DNA of 64,000 bases from Olleya sp. Hel_I_94 (GCF_007827365.1 NZ_VISI01000001.1:374501-438500), one strand, 5' to 3'; positions 25,438-36,281 are shown, counted from the stretch's first letter. Numbers and translations: made by a program. The notes: generated by a model not told the origin, from the sequence alone.

Positions 25438-25902
25438 ATGATGAAAATAGTGTTAGCAATAGATGGTTCAGACTTTAGTAAAGAGGCTGTTAAGGAACTT
25501 GCAAAAATGCCACTACCAAATGATAGTGAAATTAGTATTATAAATGTTTATGAGCATCCAGCGATGTCAACACCAGAACTAATGGCGACGGGCGGAAGCT
25601 TGAACAATTACTTTGAAGAGTTCATTAACGGTGCCCAAAAAATGGGGGACAAAATTGTTTTGGAAGCTAGTAATGTTCTAAAGAGCAAAAACGAAGAATT
25701 CATCATAACTACTAGCGTAGTCAGTGGGTTGCCTAAAAGTGCTATTCTTGAAAAAGCGGAATCCTTTGATGCCGATTTAATCGTGGTAGGTTCACAAGGC
25801 CAAGGGGCATTTTCACGTTTTTTATTAGGTTCAGTATCGCAATATTTAGCAACACACGCCAAATGTTCAGTAATGATTGTAAAAGACAAGGATGCAAAGT
25901 AA
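25438..25902 (+). CDS. Universal stress protein
   Basis: A 154-residue single-domain USP: starts MKIVLAIDGSDFSKEAVKEL and ends with the ATP-binding pattern VVGSQGQGAFSRFLLGSVSQYL (G-2x-G-9x-G-S type). Family members bind ATP and support survival under energy or oxygen stress. It begins the second half of the island, 34 bases before the NDH-2 gene. A tandem-domain USP occurs at 37122-37958. Confidence 0.9.
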   Translation: MMKIVLAIDGSDFSKEAVKELAKMPLPNDSEISIINVYEHPAMSTPELMATGGSLNNYFEEFINGAQKMGDKIVLEASNVLKSKNEEFIITTSVVSGLPKSAILEKAESFDADLIVVGSQGQGAFSRFLLGSVSQYLATHAKCSVMIVKDKDAK

Positions 25903-25936
25903 CCTATCGCAAATACAAATGATATAAAAATTAAAT

Positions 25937-27289
25937 ATGAATATTAACCACTCAAATAACACAAAAGAGTCTGCCTGCAAAGTAACATATGAAATCTGCC
26001 TACCAGATACTAAATTACCTCGTGTAGTTGTCATTGGTGGTGGTTTCGCTGGTTTGGCATTAGTAGAAAAATTGAAAAACAAAGAAGTTCAAGTTGTATT
26101 ATTTGATAAAAATAACTTTCATCAATTTCAACCCTTATTTTATCAAGTGGCAACTAGTGCTTTGGAACCTGATAGTATTGTATTTCCTTTCAGAAAACAA
26201 ATTAGTGGTTATAAAAATGTTCTGTTTCGGCTGGCTGAAGTAGAAGAAATTCAACCTTCTTCAAACACTGTTATAACCAATAAGGGAAGTGTGCATTTCG
26301 ATTATCTCGTATTAGCTACAGGAACAACCACCAATTTCTTCGGAATGGATAACGTCGAGTCCCATAGTCTTGGGATGAAAGACATTCGCGATTCTCTAAA
26401 TATTCGTCATATGATGCTTCAAAATTTGGAAGAAGCAGCCATTACCTGTGATGACAACGAACGTGATGCCCTGACTAATTTCGTAATCGTTGGCGGTGGA
26501 CCCGCTGGTGTAGAAATGGCAGGTGCCTTGGCTGAATTCTGTAAATATATCCTTCCCAAGGATTATCCAGAATATCCAGCTTCAATAATGAAAATTTATT
26601 TAGTAGAAGCATCAAGCGAGTTATTAGGAGCAATGTCCGATAAAGCTTCGGCCAAAACACTAAAATATCTAGAAAAACTAGGAGTTGAAGTCTTGTTAAA
26701 TGAGTCTGTAACTGATTATGACGGAATAGTAGTCAGAACAAAAAGTGATAAACTAATACTAGCCAGAAATCTCATCTGGACAGCTGGCGTAAAAGGGCAA
26801 TTTCCTAAAGGAATTGATGAAAAGAATGTGGTACGTGGCAACCGTTTAAAAACCGATTCCTATCTAAAAGTAGAAGGATATGAAAACATTTTTGCAATAG
26901 GTGATATAGCAGCTATAATTACAGAAGAGACACCAAAAGGGCATCCGCAAGTGGCCCAAACAGCAATTCAACAAGGAAAATATTTGGGCAATTCAATACT
27001 GAATATCATAAATAGCAAACCCATAAAATATTTCAAATATAAAGACAAAGGTTCATTGGCAACTGTAGGTAAACGCAAAGCCGTAGCAGATATAGGTGCC
27101 TTCAAATTTGGAGGATACTTTGCTTGGCTATTATGGTCTATTGTGCATTTAATGTCAATAAGCGGTTTCAGAAATAGATTGATGGTTGGTTTTAATTGGG
27201 CTGTAAGCTATTTCACTTATGAAAAGAGCAACCGCCTGATTATTAGAAACTTTAAACCAACACCAACTATAAATAACACCAAAAAATAA
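25937..27289 (+). CDS. Type II NADH dehydrogenase (NDH-2)
   Basis: A 450-residue flavoprotein with two dinucleotide-binding folds: VVVIGGGFAGLALVEKL for FAD near residue 30-48 and NFVIVGGGPAGVEMAGAL for NADH near 175-190, and NIFAIGDIAAI near 315. The last 60 residues are membrane-associating (WLLWSIVHLMSIS) as in membrane NDH-2 enzymes. It oxidises NADH and reduces quinone without pumping protons, useful for redox balance when complex I is inhibited. Placed 7 bases before the permease gene. Confidence 0.9.
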   Translation: MNINHSNNTKESACKVTYEICLPDTKLPRVVVIGGGFAGLALVEKLKNKEVQVVLFDKNNFHQFQPLFYQVATSALEPDSIVFPFRKQISGYKNVLFRLAEVEEIQPSSNTVITNKGSVHFDYLVLATGTTTNFFGMDNVESHSLGMKDIRDSLNIRHMMLQNLEEAAITCDDNERDALTNFVIVGGGPAGVEMAGALAEFCKYILPKDYPEYPASIMKIYLVEASSELLGAMSDKASAKTLKYLEKLGVEVLLNESVTDYDGIVVRTKSDKLILARNLIWTAGVKGQFPKGIDEKNVVRGNRLKTDSYLKVEGYENIFAIGDIAAIITEETPKGHPQVAQTAIQQGKYLGNSILNIINSKPIKYFKYKDKGSLATVGKRKAVADIGAFKFGGYFAWLLWSIVHLMSISGFRNRLMVGFNWAVSYFTYEKSNRLIIRNFKPTPTINNTKK

Positions 27290-27296
27290 ATTGAAT

Positions 27297-28652
27297 ATGA
27301 AAGACACAACAGAAAAAAACAATAAGCTTTCCTTAATAGGTTCTATATCTCTTGGCACAGGAGTAATGATTGGTGCTGGAATATTTGTGCTTATGGGACA
27401 AATAGCAGAGTTGGTGGGAGATTTATTCCCGATTGCATTTATTGCTGGTGCTATTGTGGTAGGTTTCAGTTCATATTCTTATGTAAAGTTCTCAAATGCC
27501 TTTCCATCTTCTGGTGGTGTTGTTAAATTTTTTAATAAAGCCTACGGACCGGGAACTACAACGGGTGTCTTTTCTCTGTTAATGTATGTTTCAATGGTCG
27601 TTTCAGAAAGTTTAGTGGCGAGTACTTTTGGGGCTTACACGCTTCGGTTGTTCCCAGAAAGTTATGCTGGTTACGCATCCATTCTTGGGATTTTACTTTT
27701 GGTAACTGCTTATATATTAAATATTTTAGGCAATAAAGTTATTGGAGCAACGGCTACTTTTACAGCAATTATTAAGGTTGCAGGTATTGCATTGCTAGCC
27801 ATTGCTGGTCTAATAATTTCTGGGGTTGCAGATATTACAGGGAACTATATTCCTAAAAATTCTGAAACTATGCCACAAGGTCTTGCCTTTGTAGCAGCAT
27901 TGGCATTATCAATCCTTGCCTATAAAGGCTTTACAACAATTACAAATCAAGGTGGAGATATTAAAGACCCTCATAAAAACATCGGTCGATCTATTGTGTA
28001 TTCAGTCCTTATCTGTACTCTAATATATGTAGCATTGGCGCTTTCTGTTGCAGGAGGTTTAAGTATTCCTGAAATAATTGAAGCAAAAGATTATGCTTTG
28101 GCAGCGGCAGCAGAACCCGTTTTTGGAGAATGGGGTTTATGGATTACCATAGCCATTGCAATTGTAGCGACCTTCTCAGGGGTTTTAGCTAGTATGTTTT
28201 CTGCATCTCGCTTATTAGGGATGTTAAGTAATATGAAACAAGTACCATCCTTAAAGAAACTAGGAAATTTTAAAAACCCTGCACTGGTTTTTACGGCTTC
28301 TCTTGCTATTTTATTGACTGTTCTGTTCGATTTAACAAGGATAGCTTCTATAGGAGCTATTTTTTACCTTATTATGGATATTGCTATACATTGGGGGCTT
28401 TTCCGTCACCTTAAAAAAGAAGTGAAATTCCTACCAATCATTCCATTAATAGCCATAGTAATGGATATTGCAGTGCTCGTTGCCTTTCTATATTTAAAAT
28501 ATCTGAACGATCCATTAGTACTCATCGTTGCAGCAATTGGAATTATTTTAATACTCGTTGCAGAACGTTTTTTTATGAAGTCGCACACAAATGATGACGG
28601 TAATATGGAGATGGGAATGGAAACTACAAGTAACAAAAACAATAAAAAATAA
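27297..28652 (+). CDS. APC-family amino acid permease
   Basis: A 451-residue membrane transporter with about 12 helices. TM1 has the broken-helix substrate motif GVMIGAGIFVLMG, the hallmark of the amino acid-polyamine-organocation superfamily. I start at the ATG at 27297 instead of the TTG at 27291, because the two give nearly the same protein and ATG is normal here. A Met-rich tail (DDGNMEMGMETT) follows the last helix. Substrate cannot be read; amino acids or polyamines are likely. Confidence 0.88.
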   Translation: MKDTTEKNNKLSLIGSISLGTGVMIGAGIFVLMGQIAELVGDLFPIAFIAGAIVVGFSSYSYVKFSNAFPSSGGVVKFFNKAYGPGTTTGVFSLLMYVSMVVSESLVASTFGAYTLRLFPESYAGYASILGILLLVTAYILNILGNKVIGATATFTAIIKVAGIALLAIAGLIISGVADITGNYIPKNSETMPQGLAFVAALALSILAYKGFTTITNQGGDIKDPHKNIGRSIVYSVLICTLIYVALALSVAGGLSIPEIIEAKDYALAAAAEPVFGEWGLWITIAIAIVATFSGVLASMFSASRLLGMLSNMKQVPSLKKLGNFKNPALVFTASLAILLTVLFDLTRIASIGAIFYLIMDIAIHWGLFRHLKKEVKFLPIIPLIAIVMDIAVLVAFLYLKYLNDPLVLIVAAIGIILILVAERFFMKSHTNDDGNMEMGMETTSNKNNKK

Positions 28653-28673
28653 TTAATTAAAAAAACAATTTAT

Positions 28674-29687
28674 ATGAAAAATATAGCAGTTATAGGATAC
28701 GGAGTCATTGGCAAAAGAGTTGCTGATGCCATTAATTTACAAGATGATATGAAGCTTACGGGTGTGTGTGATATCATTAGCGATTGGCGCATTCAAAATG
28801 CCGTAAGAAAGGAATATGATATTTATGCTGCCACTTCGGAAGCTAGTAAGGAAATGAAAAATGCTGGCATTCCCGTAAAAGGAAGTATGCAAGACCTTTT
28901 GGAAAAAGTTGACTTGGTTGTGGACTGTACGCCCAAAAAGATTGCAGCACAAAACGTGACAATTTATAAGGAAAAAGGCATCAAATTTATAGTTCAGGGT
29001 GGCGAAAAACACGAAACTACAGGACATTCCTTTAGTGCAGAAAACAATTATAAATCAGCTTTAAATCTAGATGCTACAAGAGTTGTTTCTTGCAACACCA
29101 CTTCTATTTTAAGGACGTTGACCGCTTTAAAAAGAGCCGATTTATTGGATTATGCCAGAGGAACACTTTTAAGAAGAGCAACAGATCCTTGGGAAAGTCA
29201 TTTGGGCGGAATTATGAACACAATGCTTCCAGAAAGAGATATTCCAAGCCACCAAGGTCCTGATGCTAAAAGCGTAGATCCTGATTTGGACGTCATCACT
29301 TCCGCAGTAAAAGTTCCAGAAACTTTAAGCCATATGCACTATTGGAATGTGAAGTTAAAAAAACAAGCCTCGAAAGAAGAAGTGCTGAATGCTTTTAAGA
29401 CATCTAGTCGTATCAAGCTAATTCAATATGACCAAGGCCTAGTTTCTAACAACACTATCAAGGAAATGTTTTTGGATATGGGAAGACCTTGGGGCGATAT
29501 GTATGAAGTAGCCCTATGGGAAGATATGCTGAAGGTAGTGGGTGACGAACTTTTTTATGCTTACGTGGTCGATAACCAAGCCATTGTAATCCCAGAAACT
29601 ATTGATGCCATTAGAGCACTTACAGGAATTGAAACAGATGGTGCCAAATCTATCGCTAAAACAAATGAAAGTTTAGGAATTCATTAA
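28674..29687 (+). CDS. Type II glyceraldehyde-3-phosphate dehydrogenase (archaeal type)
   Basis: A 337-residue phosphorylating GAPDH of the archaeal family. Rossmann motif [12 protein letters not shown] at residues 6-17, catalytic Cys in [12 protein letters not shown] near 139-150, and [13 protein letters not shown] after it. It interconverts glyceraldehyde 3-phosphate and 1,3-bisphosphoglycerate, using NAD or NADP. Rare in Bacteria, where the class I GapA is usual; it probably arrived by transfer. Followed 11 bases later by an archaeal-like aldolase. Confidence 0.9.
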   Translation: MKNIAVIGYGVIGKRVADAINLQDDMKLTGVCDIISDWRIQNAVRKEYDIYAATSEASKEMKNAGIPVKGSMQDLLEKVDLVVDCTPKKIAAQNVTIYKEKGIKFIVQGGEKHETTGHSFSAENNYKSALNLDATRVVSCNTTSILRTLTALKRADLLDYARGTLLRRATDPWESHLGGIMNTMLPERDIPSHQGPDAKSVDPDLDVITSAVKVPETLSHMHYWNVKLKKQASKEEVLNAFKTSSRIKLIQYDQGLVSNNTIKEMFLDMGRPWGDMYEVALWEDMLKVVGDELFYAYVVDNQAIVIPETIDAIRALTGIETDGAKSIAKTNESLGIH

Positions 29688-29698
29688 TCATTAATACA

Positions 29699-30760
29699 AT
29701 GAAAATAGACATAAATATTACACAACTGTTAGGGGAAAAAGCAGACTTCTATTTGAATCACGTTTGTGAAAAAATAACCAAGGATGAATTGCAAACCCCA
29801 AGTAGAACAAGCCTAGATAAGGTATTTACCCAAAGCAACAGAAATCCGCAGGTACTACGAAGTCTTTCACAATTGTATAACCACGGAAATCTTGGTGGTA
29901 CAGGCTACTTGAGCATCCTGCCTGTAGACCAAGGTATCGAGCATAGTGCAGCTTTTTCTTTCTATAAAAATCCGGATTATTTTGACCCAGAGAATATTAT
30001 AAAATTAGCGATGGAAGCAGGTTGTAATGGCGTGGCTTCCACCTTTGGTGTATTGGGATTGAACGCTAGAAAATATGCCCATAAAATTCCCTTTATCGTA
30101 AAGATTAACCACAACGAACTACTTACCTATCCCAATAAATATGACCAAACCTTATTTGGCAAAGTAAAAGCTGCGTGGGATATGGGAGCAGTTGCTGTCG
30201 GTGCTACTATATATTTTGGTTCCGAAGAAAGCAATAGACAGCTTAAAGAAATAGCTGAAGCTTTTGAAGAAGCCCACAATTTAGGTATGGCTACCATTTT
30301 ATGGTGCTATACCCGAAATGAAGCTTTCAAAACTGGAAAAAAAGATTATCACGCTGCTGCCGATGTAACAGGGCAAGCAAATCATATTGGGGTAACCATT
30401 CAGGCAGATATCATTAAGCAAAAATTACCTACAAATAACTTTGGTTTCAAAGAAATCGGTTTTGGAAAATATGATGATGAAATGTATGAGACGCTGACAA
30501 CAGAACATCCCATCGACCTATGCAGGTTGCAGGTGGCTAATTGCTTTATGGGAAAAATCGGATTGATTAATTCCGGTGGTGGCTCTAAAGGTAAGTCTGA
30601 TTTGGTGGAGGCAATAACAACTGCCGTTATCAATAAAAGAGCTGGTGGCTCTGGATTGATAATGGGAAGAAAAGCGTTTCAAAAGCCCTTCGGCGAAGGC
30701 GTGGAAGTATTACAATCCGTTCAGAAAGTTTATTTGGATACTAAAATTAGCATTGCATAA
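29699..30760 (+). CDS. Class I fructose-bisphosphate aldolase (DhnA/FbaB family)
   Basis: A 353-residue Schiff-base aldolase of the DhnA family that splits fructose 1,6-bisphosphate. Recognisable segments: [15 protein letters not shown] near residue 76-90, [15 protein letters not shown] near 138, and the phosphate-binding [12 protein letters not shown] plus [16 protein letters not shown] at the C-terminus. It differs from the zinc class II enzyme normally used by Bacteroidota. Being metal-independent may be an advantage in a metal-stress island; that is inference. Confidence 0.9.
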   Translation: MKIDINITQLLGEKADFYLNHVCEKITKDELQTPSRTSLDKVFTQSNRNPQVLRSLSQLYNHGNLGGTGYLSILPVDQGIEHSAAFSFYKNPDYFDPENIIKLAMEAGCNGVASTFGVLGLNARKYAHKIPFIVKINHNELLTYPNKYDQTLFGKVKAAWDMGAVAVGATIYFGSEESNRQLKEIAEAFEEAHNLGMATILWCYTRNEAFKTGKKDYHAAADVTGQANHIGVTIQADIIKQKLPTNNFGFKEIGFGKYDDEMYETLTTEHPIDLCRLQVANCFMGKIGLINSGGGSKGKSDLVEAITTAVINKRAGGSGLIMGRKAFQKPFGEGVEVLQSVQKVYLDTKISIA

Positions 30761-30772
30761 CAATAAAAAAGA

Positions 30773-32128
30773 ATGTTCGACACAGAAGTAAAATCACTTA
30801 AATCATTCAATCACTACCTCTCAAAATTGGTAGAAAGTCGTCTATGGCTAAAGGTTATCATTGCCTTATTTTTGGGTGTTGGTTTTGGATTGCTGTTAAG
30901 TCCTCAAAACGGGTGGATTACTAAAGAAACAGCAGACATCGCAGGGAATTGGCTGGCGCTACCTGGCGTACTCTTTCTAAAATTGGTCCAAATGATTATG
31001 ATTCCTTTGATTGTGGCTTCTATCATCACAGGAATCGCAAGTAATGAAAAGGACAGTCTAAAAAAATTAGGTGGTGGCGTTTTATTATATTTTCTAGGCA
31101 CTACCATAGTTTCGGTAAGTTTGGGTGTAATACTATCTCAAATTTTTAGACCTGGTCGCTTTTTACATCAACAAGCTCTAGCTGAACATAATGAAATTAC
31201 TGCTGTTCCAACGGAAAATCCCGAGCTTTCCTTTGGCCTTGAAACTATTCCAGATGCCATATCAAACTTACTTCCAGAGAACCCTTTAGCATCTATGGTT
31301 AGTGGTGAAATGTTAAGTATTGTGATTTTCACAATCATTATTGGTGTAGCTGTGCTATCACTTGAAAATGCCTTACTGCGCCCAGTAAAGCTTCTTTTAA
31401 GTGCCATTCAGGAAGTCTGTATGACAGTAGTAAAATGGTCAATGCTTCTAGTACCTATTGCTGTTTTCGGACTAATGGCGCAGCTTACCTCTAGTGTTGG
31501 TTTAAGTTCTTTATCAGGTTTAACGTACTATGTTGGGGTAGTACTTCTCGGTCTTCTTTTATTGGTAATTTTCTATTTGGGACTCATCGTACTTCTCGGA
31601 AAGAAAAACCCATTGCAATTCCTAAAAAAAATAAGGGATGTTCAATTATTGGCTTTTTCAACCACAAGTTCTGCCGCTGTGATGCCCTTATCTCTAAAAA
31701 CCGCCGAAGAAGAACTAAAAGTGGACAAGACTATTAGCAATTTTATCATACCTATAGGGGCGACCGTCAATATGGATGGTACTGCACTATATCAAACTAT
31801 TACAACTCTTTTTATTGCCCAAGCTTACGGACTGGAAATGAGTTTACTCAATATTATAGTGGTCATTGTAACTATTGTCGCTGCATCCATTGGTACACCT
31901 GCCATTCCAGGAGGTGGTGTGGTTATACTCGCTTCTGTTTTGGGAAGTGTCGGCATACCCGCTGAAGGCATCATCATTATCATTGGTGTAGAAAGACTCT
32001 TGGGAATGTTTAGGACTGCTGTAAATGTAACTGGTGATTTAACTGCCTGTATGGTCTTCAATAGATTCTATGGTAAAACCCCAATCTTGGTTAGTGAGAA
32101 AACGAATAATAAATCAATTTCAAAATAA
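30773..32128 (+). CDS. Dicarboxylate/amino acid:cation symporter (DAACS)
   Basis: A 451-residue transporter of the glutamate/dicarboxylate-sodium or proton symporter family. The C-terminal half contains the serine-rich FSTTSSAAVMPL and NMDGTALYQTITTLFIAQ motifs and the second hairpin GTPAIPGGGVVILASVL. It imports C4-dicarboxylates or acidic amino acids. Its stop overlaps the start of the hydrolase gene by one base, indicating an operon. Confidence 0.9.
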   Translation: MFDTEVKSLKSFNHYLSKLVESRLWLKVIIALFLGVGFGLLLSPQNGWITKETADIAGNWLALPGVLFLKLVQMIMIPLIVASIITGIASNEKDSLKKLGGGVLLYFLGTTIVSVSLGVILSQIFRPGRFLHQQALAEHNEITAVPTENPELSFGLETIPDAISNLLPENPLASMVSGEMLSIVIFTIIIGVAVLSLENALLRPVKLLLSAIQEVCMTVVKWSMLLVPIAVFGLMAQLTSSVGLSSLSGLTYYVGVVLLGLLLLVIFYLGLIVLLGKKNPLQFLKKIRDVQLLAFSTTSSAAVMPLSLKTAEEELKVDKTISNFIIPIGATVNMDGTALYQTITTLFIAQAYGLEMSLLNIIVVIVTIVAASIGTPAIPGGGVVILASVLGSVGIPAEGIIIIIGVERLLGMFRTAVNVTGDLTACMVFNRFYGKTPILVSEKTNNKSISK

Positions 32129-33048
32129 TGACATTACTACTCATATCCATAGTGTTCATTCTTCCTGTTGTGGCTATTGCCAGCTATCAGCATTATAAGA
32201 TTGGTAAGCAACCAGCTTATGATGCCAAAGAAACACTGTTGAATTATGAAATAATAGGCTCTGGAGAAAACAAACTTGTTTTGTTACACGGTTTAACAGG
32301 CTCATTGCATTATTGGAAACGCAATTTAGAAAGTATTACAACTACGCATAAGCTACTTTTAGTCGACCTGCTAGGTTTTGGTGATTCGCCAAAACCACAA
32401 AGTGATTATTCCCTTTCAATACAATTGCAGGCCCTTGAATTGATTCTTAACAAAGAAGGATTCAATGATGGAAATATCATTATTGCAGGACATTCTATGG
32501 GAGCTATGATTTCATTAGCAATATTGGAAAAGCAACCAACTTGGTTCAAGGCAGGAATTTTTATAAGCATACCTGTCTACAAGAACGCTGATAAGTTTAA
32601 AGAAATTATGTCGTCCCATTCCTTTGTAGATAGGATTTCAACAAGCAAATTTTCGAAATACATATGTATGATTCATCCCATTTTTATGTCAAGCGCATTC
32701 AAACCCCATAACCTAACGGATGAAGTTTATGAAGATGTAAAAAAGCATCATTGGATGAGCTATTATTATTCGCTCACAAAAGTCATCTTGAAAACAGATT
32801 TATATGAAATGGCAAAGAAAATTAAAGATAAAGACGTGCTTTTTATTCACGGAGAAAAAGACACCACTGCACCTTTAGAAAATGCCTTGAAATTATCAAA
32901 GGAATTTAAAAACACACAAATAATTACTTCACCTGAAGGAGATCACCAGTTTTTTCTGAAAGAAACAGAATTTGTTTGGAGCACAATTCAAGATTTTACT
33001 AATTCGGAAAAAAAGTTACAAAAAACAATATCTAATGAGCACGAATAA
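32128..33048 (+). CDS. Alpha/beta hydrolase
   Basis: A 306-residue protein with an N-terminal membrane anchor (residues 2-18), oxyanion region LLHGLTGSLHYW near 51, nucleophile elbow AGHSMGAMIS near 132-141 and a catalytic His region near DHQFF at 277. Fold and triad are clear; substrate is unknown. Its end overlaps the phosphofructokinase start by 14 bases, so both are translated from one message. Confidence 0.85.
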   Translation: MTLLLISIVFILPVVAIASYQHYKIGKQPAYDAKETLLNYEIIGSGENKLVLLHGLTGSLHYWKRNLESITTTHKLLLVDLLGFGDSPKPQSDYSLSIQLQALELILNKEGFNDGNIIIAGHSMGAMISLAILEKQPTWFKAGIFISIPVYKNADKFKEIMSSHSFVDRISTSKFSKYICMIHPIFMSSAFKPHNLTDEVYEDVKKHHWMSYYYSLTKVILKTDLYEMAKKIKDKDVLFIHGEKDTTAPLENALKLSKEFKNTQIITSPEGDHQFFLKETEFVWSTIQDFTNSEKKLQKTISNEHE

Positions 33049-34009
33049 AATTAAACATATAGGCGTATTCACATCTGGAGGCGATAGCCCTGGGATGAAC
33101 GCTGCACTCTTCGCCATTGCCAAATCTACTGAAGCAAAGGGAATTAAAGTAAGTGGTTTTCGAAAAGGATATGAAGGATTGATAGATGGCGATTTGACAC
33201 CCTTAAAATCCCACGAACTAAAGAAAATAACTCAAAAAGGCGGTACTATTCTAAAAACAGCACGGAGCAAACGATTTCTGGAATTGGAAGGTCGTAAAAA
33301 AGCATTCCAAACTCTAAAAGTAAATAATATAGATGCATTAATTGCTATTGGTGGCGATGGTACATTCAAAGGACTACTAGCTTTTTCAGAAATATGCGAC
33401 ATCCCATTTATAGGTATTCCTGGGACTATTGACAACGATATTTCAGGAACGGATTATACCCTTGGTTTTGATTCCGCAGTAAACACAGCCATTGAAAATA
33501 TTGACAAAATAAAGGACACCGCCGAATCCCACAACCGCGTATTTATTGTAGAAGTAATGGGAAGAGATTCAGGTTACATAGCTATTCATTCGGGTTTAAT
33601 GTCGGGTGCAGATGCCATACTAATTCCAGAAAGCGGGAAAGACTTTATTTATCTATTGGATAAGGTTAAAAATTACAATAGCGAAGATGCTTTCCTTGTC
33701 GTGGTCTCTGAAGGTGATGAAATAGGCGCTGAACTGGTTTCCTCAAAAATAAAGGAAGTTAATCCAAATGTCGATTTACGAATTACGAAGCTTGGGCACG
33801 TGCAGCGAGGTGGAAATCCGTCAGCTTTAGATAGAATGTTAGGCATTAGACTTGGAGTGGCGGCTGTGAAAACACTTTTACAAGGTAAAAAAAAAGTAAT
33901 GGTAGGAATCTTAAATAATCAATTGCATCTAACCCCTTTTGAAGAGGTGGTCAAGCAACATCAAGTAGATAATGAATTGTATGAACTTTTAGAATTATTT
34001 GGAAAGTAA
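33035..34009 (+). CDS. pfkA: 6-phosphofructokinase
   Basis: A 324-residue ATP-dependent PfkA type enzyme phosphorylating fructose 6-phosphate. Motifs: TSGGDSPGMNAAL near residues 12-24, IAIGGDGTFKG near 100-110, GIPGTIDNDISGTD near 121-134 with the catalytic Asp, and MGRDSGYIA near 166. Start set at 33035 (MSTNKIKHIG); an earlier in-frame Met at 32972 would lie deep inside the preceding gene. Length matches bacterial PFK (about 320). Confidence 0.93.
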   Translation: MSTNKIKHIGVFTSGGDSPGMNAALFAIAKSTEAKGIKVSGFRKGYEGLIDGDLTPLKSHELKKITQKGGTILKTARSKRFLELEGRKKAFQTLKVNNIDALIAIGGDGTFKGLLAFSEICDIPFIGIPGTIDNDISGTDYTLGFDSAVNTAIENIDKIKDTAESHNRVFIVEVMGRDSGYIAIHSGLMSGADAILIPESGKDFIYLLDKVKNYNSEDAFLVVVSEGDEIGAELVSSKIKEVNPNVDLRITKLGHVQRGGNPSALDRMLGIRLGVAAVKTLLQGKKKVMVGILNNQLHLTPFEEVVKQHQVDNELYELLELFGK

Positions 34010-34012
34010 GAA

Positions 34013-35281
34013 ATGATAGAAGCCTTTAAAAATATCAACCCTTTCATCCTTGGACTGCTCATCAGTCTGGGCATTGGCCTTATTCTTGGGCTGGAACGTG
34101 AATACGATAAATTGAAGGAAGAACAAGGCTTTGCAGGTATAAGAACCTTCCCAATTGTTGCCATTATTGGTTTTATATTGGGAAATCTTTCCACAACCTA
34201 TACACCTTGGTTGGTCATTATAATTGCAGCAGCATTTCTTTTGTTTCTGTCTTTGAGTCATCTTTCCATAGTACAAAAGCATATTATGACTGGTATTACC
34301 ACCAATATGGCATTATTCGCTACTTTGATTTTGGGTGTTATGGTTGCTAATCATTTGCATAAGGAAGCAGTTGCTACTGCGGTTATCATAGTTACTCTGT
34401 TATCATTGAAAACGACATTTAATACCTTCATTAAAAATATTACTTCCGAAGAGCTTTTCGCCTTTATTAAGTTTTCAATTATTGCGCTTCTTATTTTGCC
34501 TTTCTTACCAAATCAAGATTATGGTCCAGAGGGATTGCTTAACCCTTTTGAGATTGGAGCGATAATAGTGATAGTGTCATTTCTGAATTTCATTGGTTAC
34601 TTTCTTGTAAAATATGTAGGTTCTAAACGTGGTATTCTGCTCACTGCTATTTTAGGCGGATTGATTTCAAGTACCGCAGTAGCTTGGATATATGCTTCGC
34701 GAAGTAAGGAATCGCCAGAACTTTCAAAAGAATATGCTGCGGGTATCATTATAGCTTCCGCAATTATGTTTCCCAGACTTGCGATTCTGGCCTATATTTT
34801 CAATAGTGCCATACTTTTAAATTTAGTCATTCCATTTACTATTCTTACCCTTATCTGCTTGATAAGCGCACTCTTATTCATCAAAAAGAATACAGATGTC
34901 ACAAAAACAGCTATCAATCTGGGTAATCCGCTCAATATTTGGAACGCCCTTGGGTTTGGTGGTATTTATGTGGTCATCCTGTTTGCAGTTTTTTATGGAA
35001 ATCAATTTTTTGGCGAAAGCGGTTTATACTATTCAGCCCTAATTGCAGGATTGGCAGATACGGATGCGATAACTATTAGTATGGCAAAATTTGGGTCATT
35101 GGAAGAAAAACTCACGCTGGCCACCAATGTCATTATAACAGCAACCATAAGCAATATGATTGTAAAACTTGGTATTACCTATTTCAAAGGTTCTAAAAAG
35201 ACCGGGAAACTCGTGATGCTAATTTTTGGAACTGTTGTCATCGTAGGGTTAGTATATATTTTAATACAGTTAGGAAATTAA
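34013..35281 (+). CDS. MgtC/SapB-like membrane protein with DUF4010
   Basis: A 422-residue membrane protein. Residues 10-45 carry the MgtC signature (GLILGLEREY and FAGIRTFPIVAIIG), and the C-terminal two thirds are a multi-helix DUF4010 domain with GLADTDAITISMAKFG near residue 345. MgtC proteins bear on magnesium or envelope energy homeostasis; the role of the DUF4010 form is unclear. It begins 3 bases after the pfkA stop. Confidence 0.87.
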   Translation: MIEAFKNINPFILGLLISLGIGLILGLEREYDKLKEEQGFAGIRTFPIVAIIGFILGNLSTTYTPWLVIIIAAAFLLFLSLSHLSIVQKHIMTGITTNMALFATLILGVMVANHLHKEAVATAVIIVTLLSLKTTFNTFIKNITSEELFAFIKFSIIALLILPFLPNQDYGPEGLLNPFEIGAIIVIVSFLNFIGYFLVKYVGSKRGILLTAILGGLISSTAVAWIYASRSKESPELSKEYAAGIIIASAIMFPRLAILAYIFNSAILLNLVIPFTILTLICLISALLFIKKNTDVTKTAINLGNPLNIWNALGFGGIYVVILFAVFYGNQFFGESGLYYSALIAGLADTDAITISMAKFGSLEEKLTLATNVIITATISNMIVKLGITYFKGSKKTGKLVMLIFGTVVIVGLVYILIQLGN

Positions 35282-35291
35282 AAAAAGTGAA

Positions 35292-36281
35292 ATGAAAACA
35301 ACAGTATTCAGCACGCATAAGTTTGAAGAGCCGTATCTCGTAAAAGCGAATGATGGCAAGCATCAATTAAAGCTGCTTGAGAGTCGTTTAACTCAAGAAA
35401 CTGCTATTCTCGCAACGGGTTCTAAAGCAGTAAGTCTATTTACGGGCGATGATGCCTCGGCACACATTCTTGAAAAATTCAATGCTTTTGGCATAAAATA
35501 TATTGCTCTGCGTTCAGCAGGATTCAATCACGTGGATTTAGCAAAAGCAGCTGAACTGGATATGAAGGTGGCACGTGTTCCAGCCTATTCCCCTTATGCC
35601 ATTGCAGAGCATACAATGGCGCTCATACTTGCATTAAACCGAAAATTGATTAAAGCACACAACAGGGTTCGTGACCAGAATTTCTCATTGAACGGTCTTA
35701 CCGGTTTCGACCTCAATGGAAAAACCGTCGGCGTTATCGGGACTGGAAAAATTGGGTCTGTATTGGTAAAAATACTACACGGTTTTGGTTGTAAAATACT
35801 TGTTCAGGATGTCATTGAGGATGAAAATTTAATCAAGTTCTACAATGTAATCTATACCAATTGTGAAACTATTTGTAAGCAGTCCGATATCATAAGCTTA
35901 CACGTACCACTAACGTCTTCAACGAAACACTTGATTGATGCAAAACATATTTCATTAATGAAGCAAGGCGTAATGCTTATCAATACAAGTCGTGGTGGAT
36001 TGGTCGATACCAAAGCTGTTATCGAAGGATTGAAAACTAAAAAAATTGGGTATTTCGGAATAGATGTGTATGAGGAAGAAGAAGGATTGTTCTTTGAAGA
36101 CCATTCCGATGACATTTTGCAAGACGATGTCATTGCACGCTTAATGACTTTTAATAATGTTTTAATTACCAGTCATCAGGCCTTTTTAACCGAAACTGCA
36201 TTGACAAATATTGCTGAAACCACAATATATAATCTGGATTGTTTTGAAAAAGACAAAGTTTCAGGAAACGAAGTTTCTTGA
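35292..36281 (+). CDS. ldhA: D-lactate dehydrogenase (2-hydroxyacid dehydrogenase family)
   Basis: A 329-residue LdhA-type NADH enzyme that reduces pyruvate to D-lactate. Motifs: substrate loop RSAGFNHVDL near residue 77, Rossmann GVIGTGKIGS near 149, INTSRGGLVDTKAV near 233 with the catalytic Arg, DVYEEEEGLFFEDHSDD near 257 (a feature of LdhA-like enzymes) with the Glu, and TSHQAFLTETAL near 294 with the catalytic His. It would regenerate NAD+ for the GAPDH step in the same cluster. Confidence 0.9.
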   Translation: MKTTVFSTHKFEEPYLVKANDGKHQLKLLESRLTQETAILATGSKAVSLFTGDDASAHILEKFNAFGIKYIALRSAGFNHVDLAKAAELDMKVARVPAYSPYAIAEHTMALILALNRKLIKAHNRVRDQNFSLNGLTGFDLNGKTVGVIGTGKIGSVLVKILHGFGCKILVQDVIEDENLIKFYNVIYTNCETICKQSDIISLHVPLTSSTKHLIDAKHISLMKQGVMLINTSRGGLVDTKAVIEGLKTKKIGYFGIDVYEEEEGLFFEDHSDDILQDDVIARLMTFNNVLITSHQAFLTETALTNIAETTIYNLDCFEKDKVSGNEVS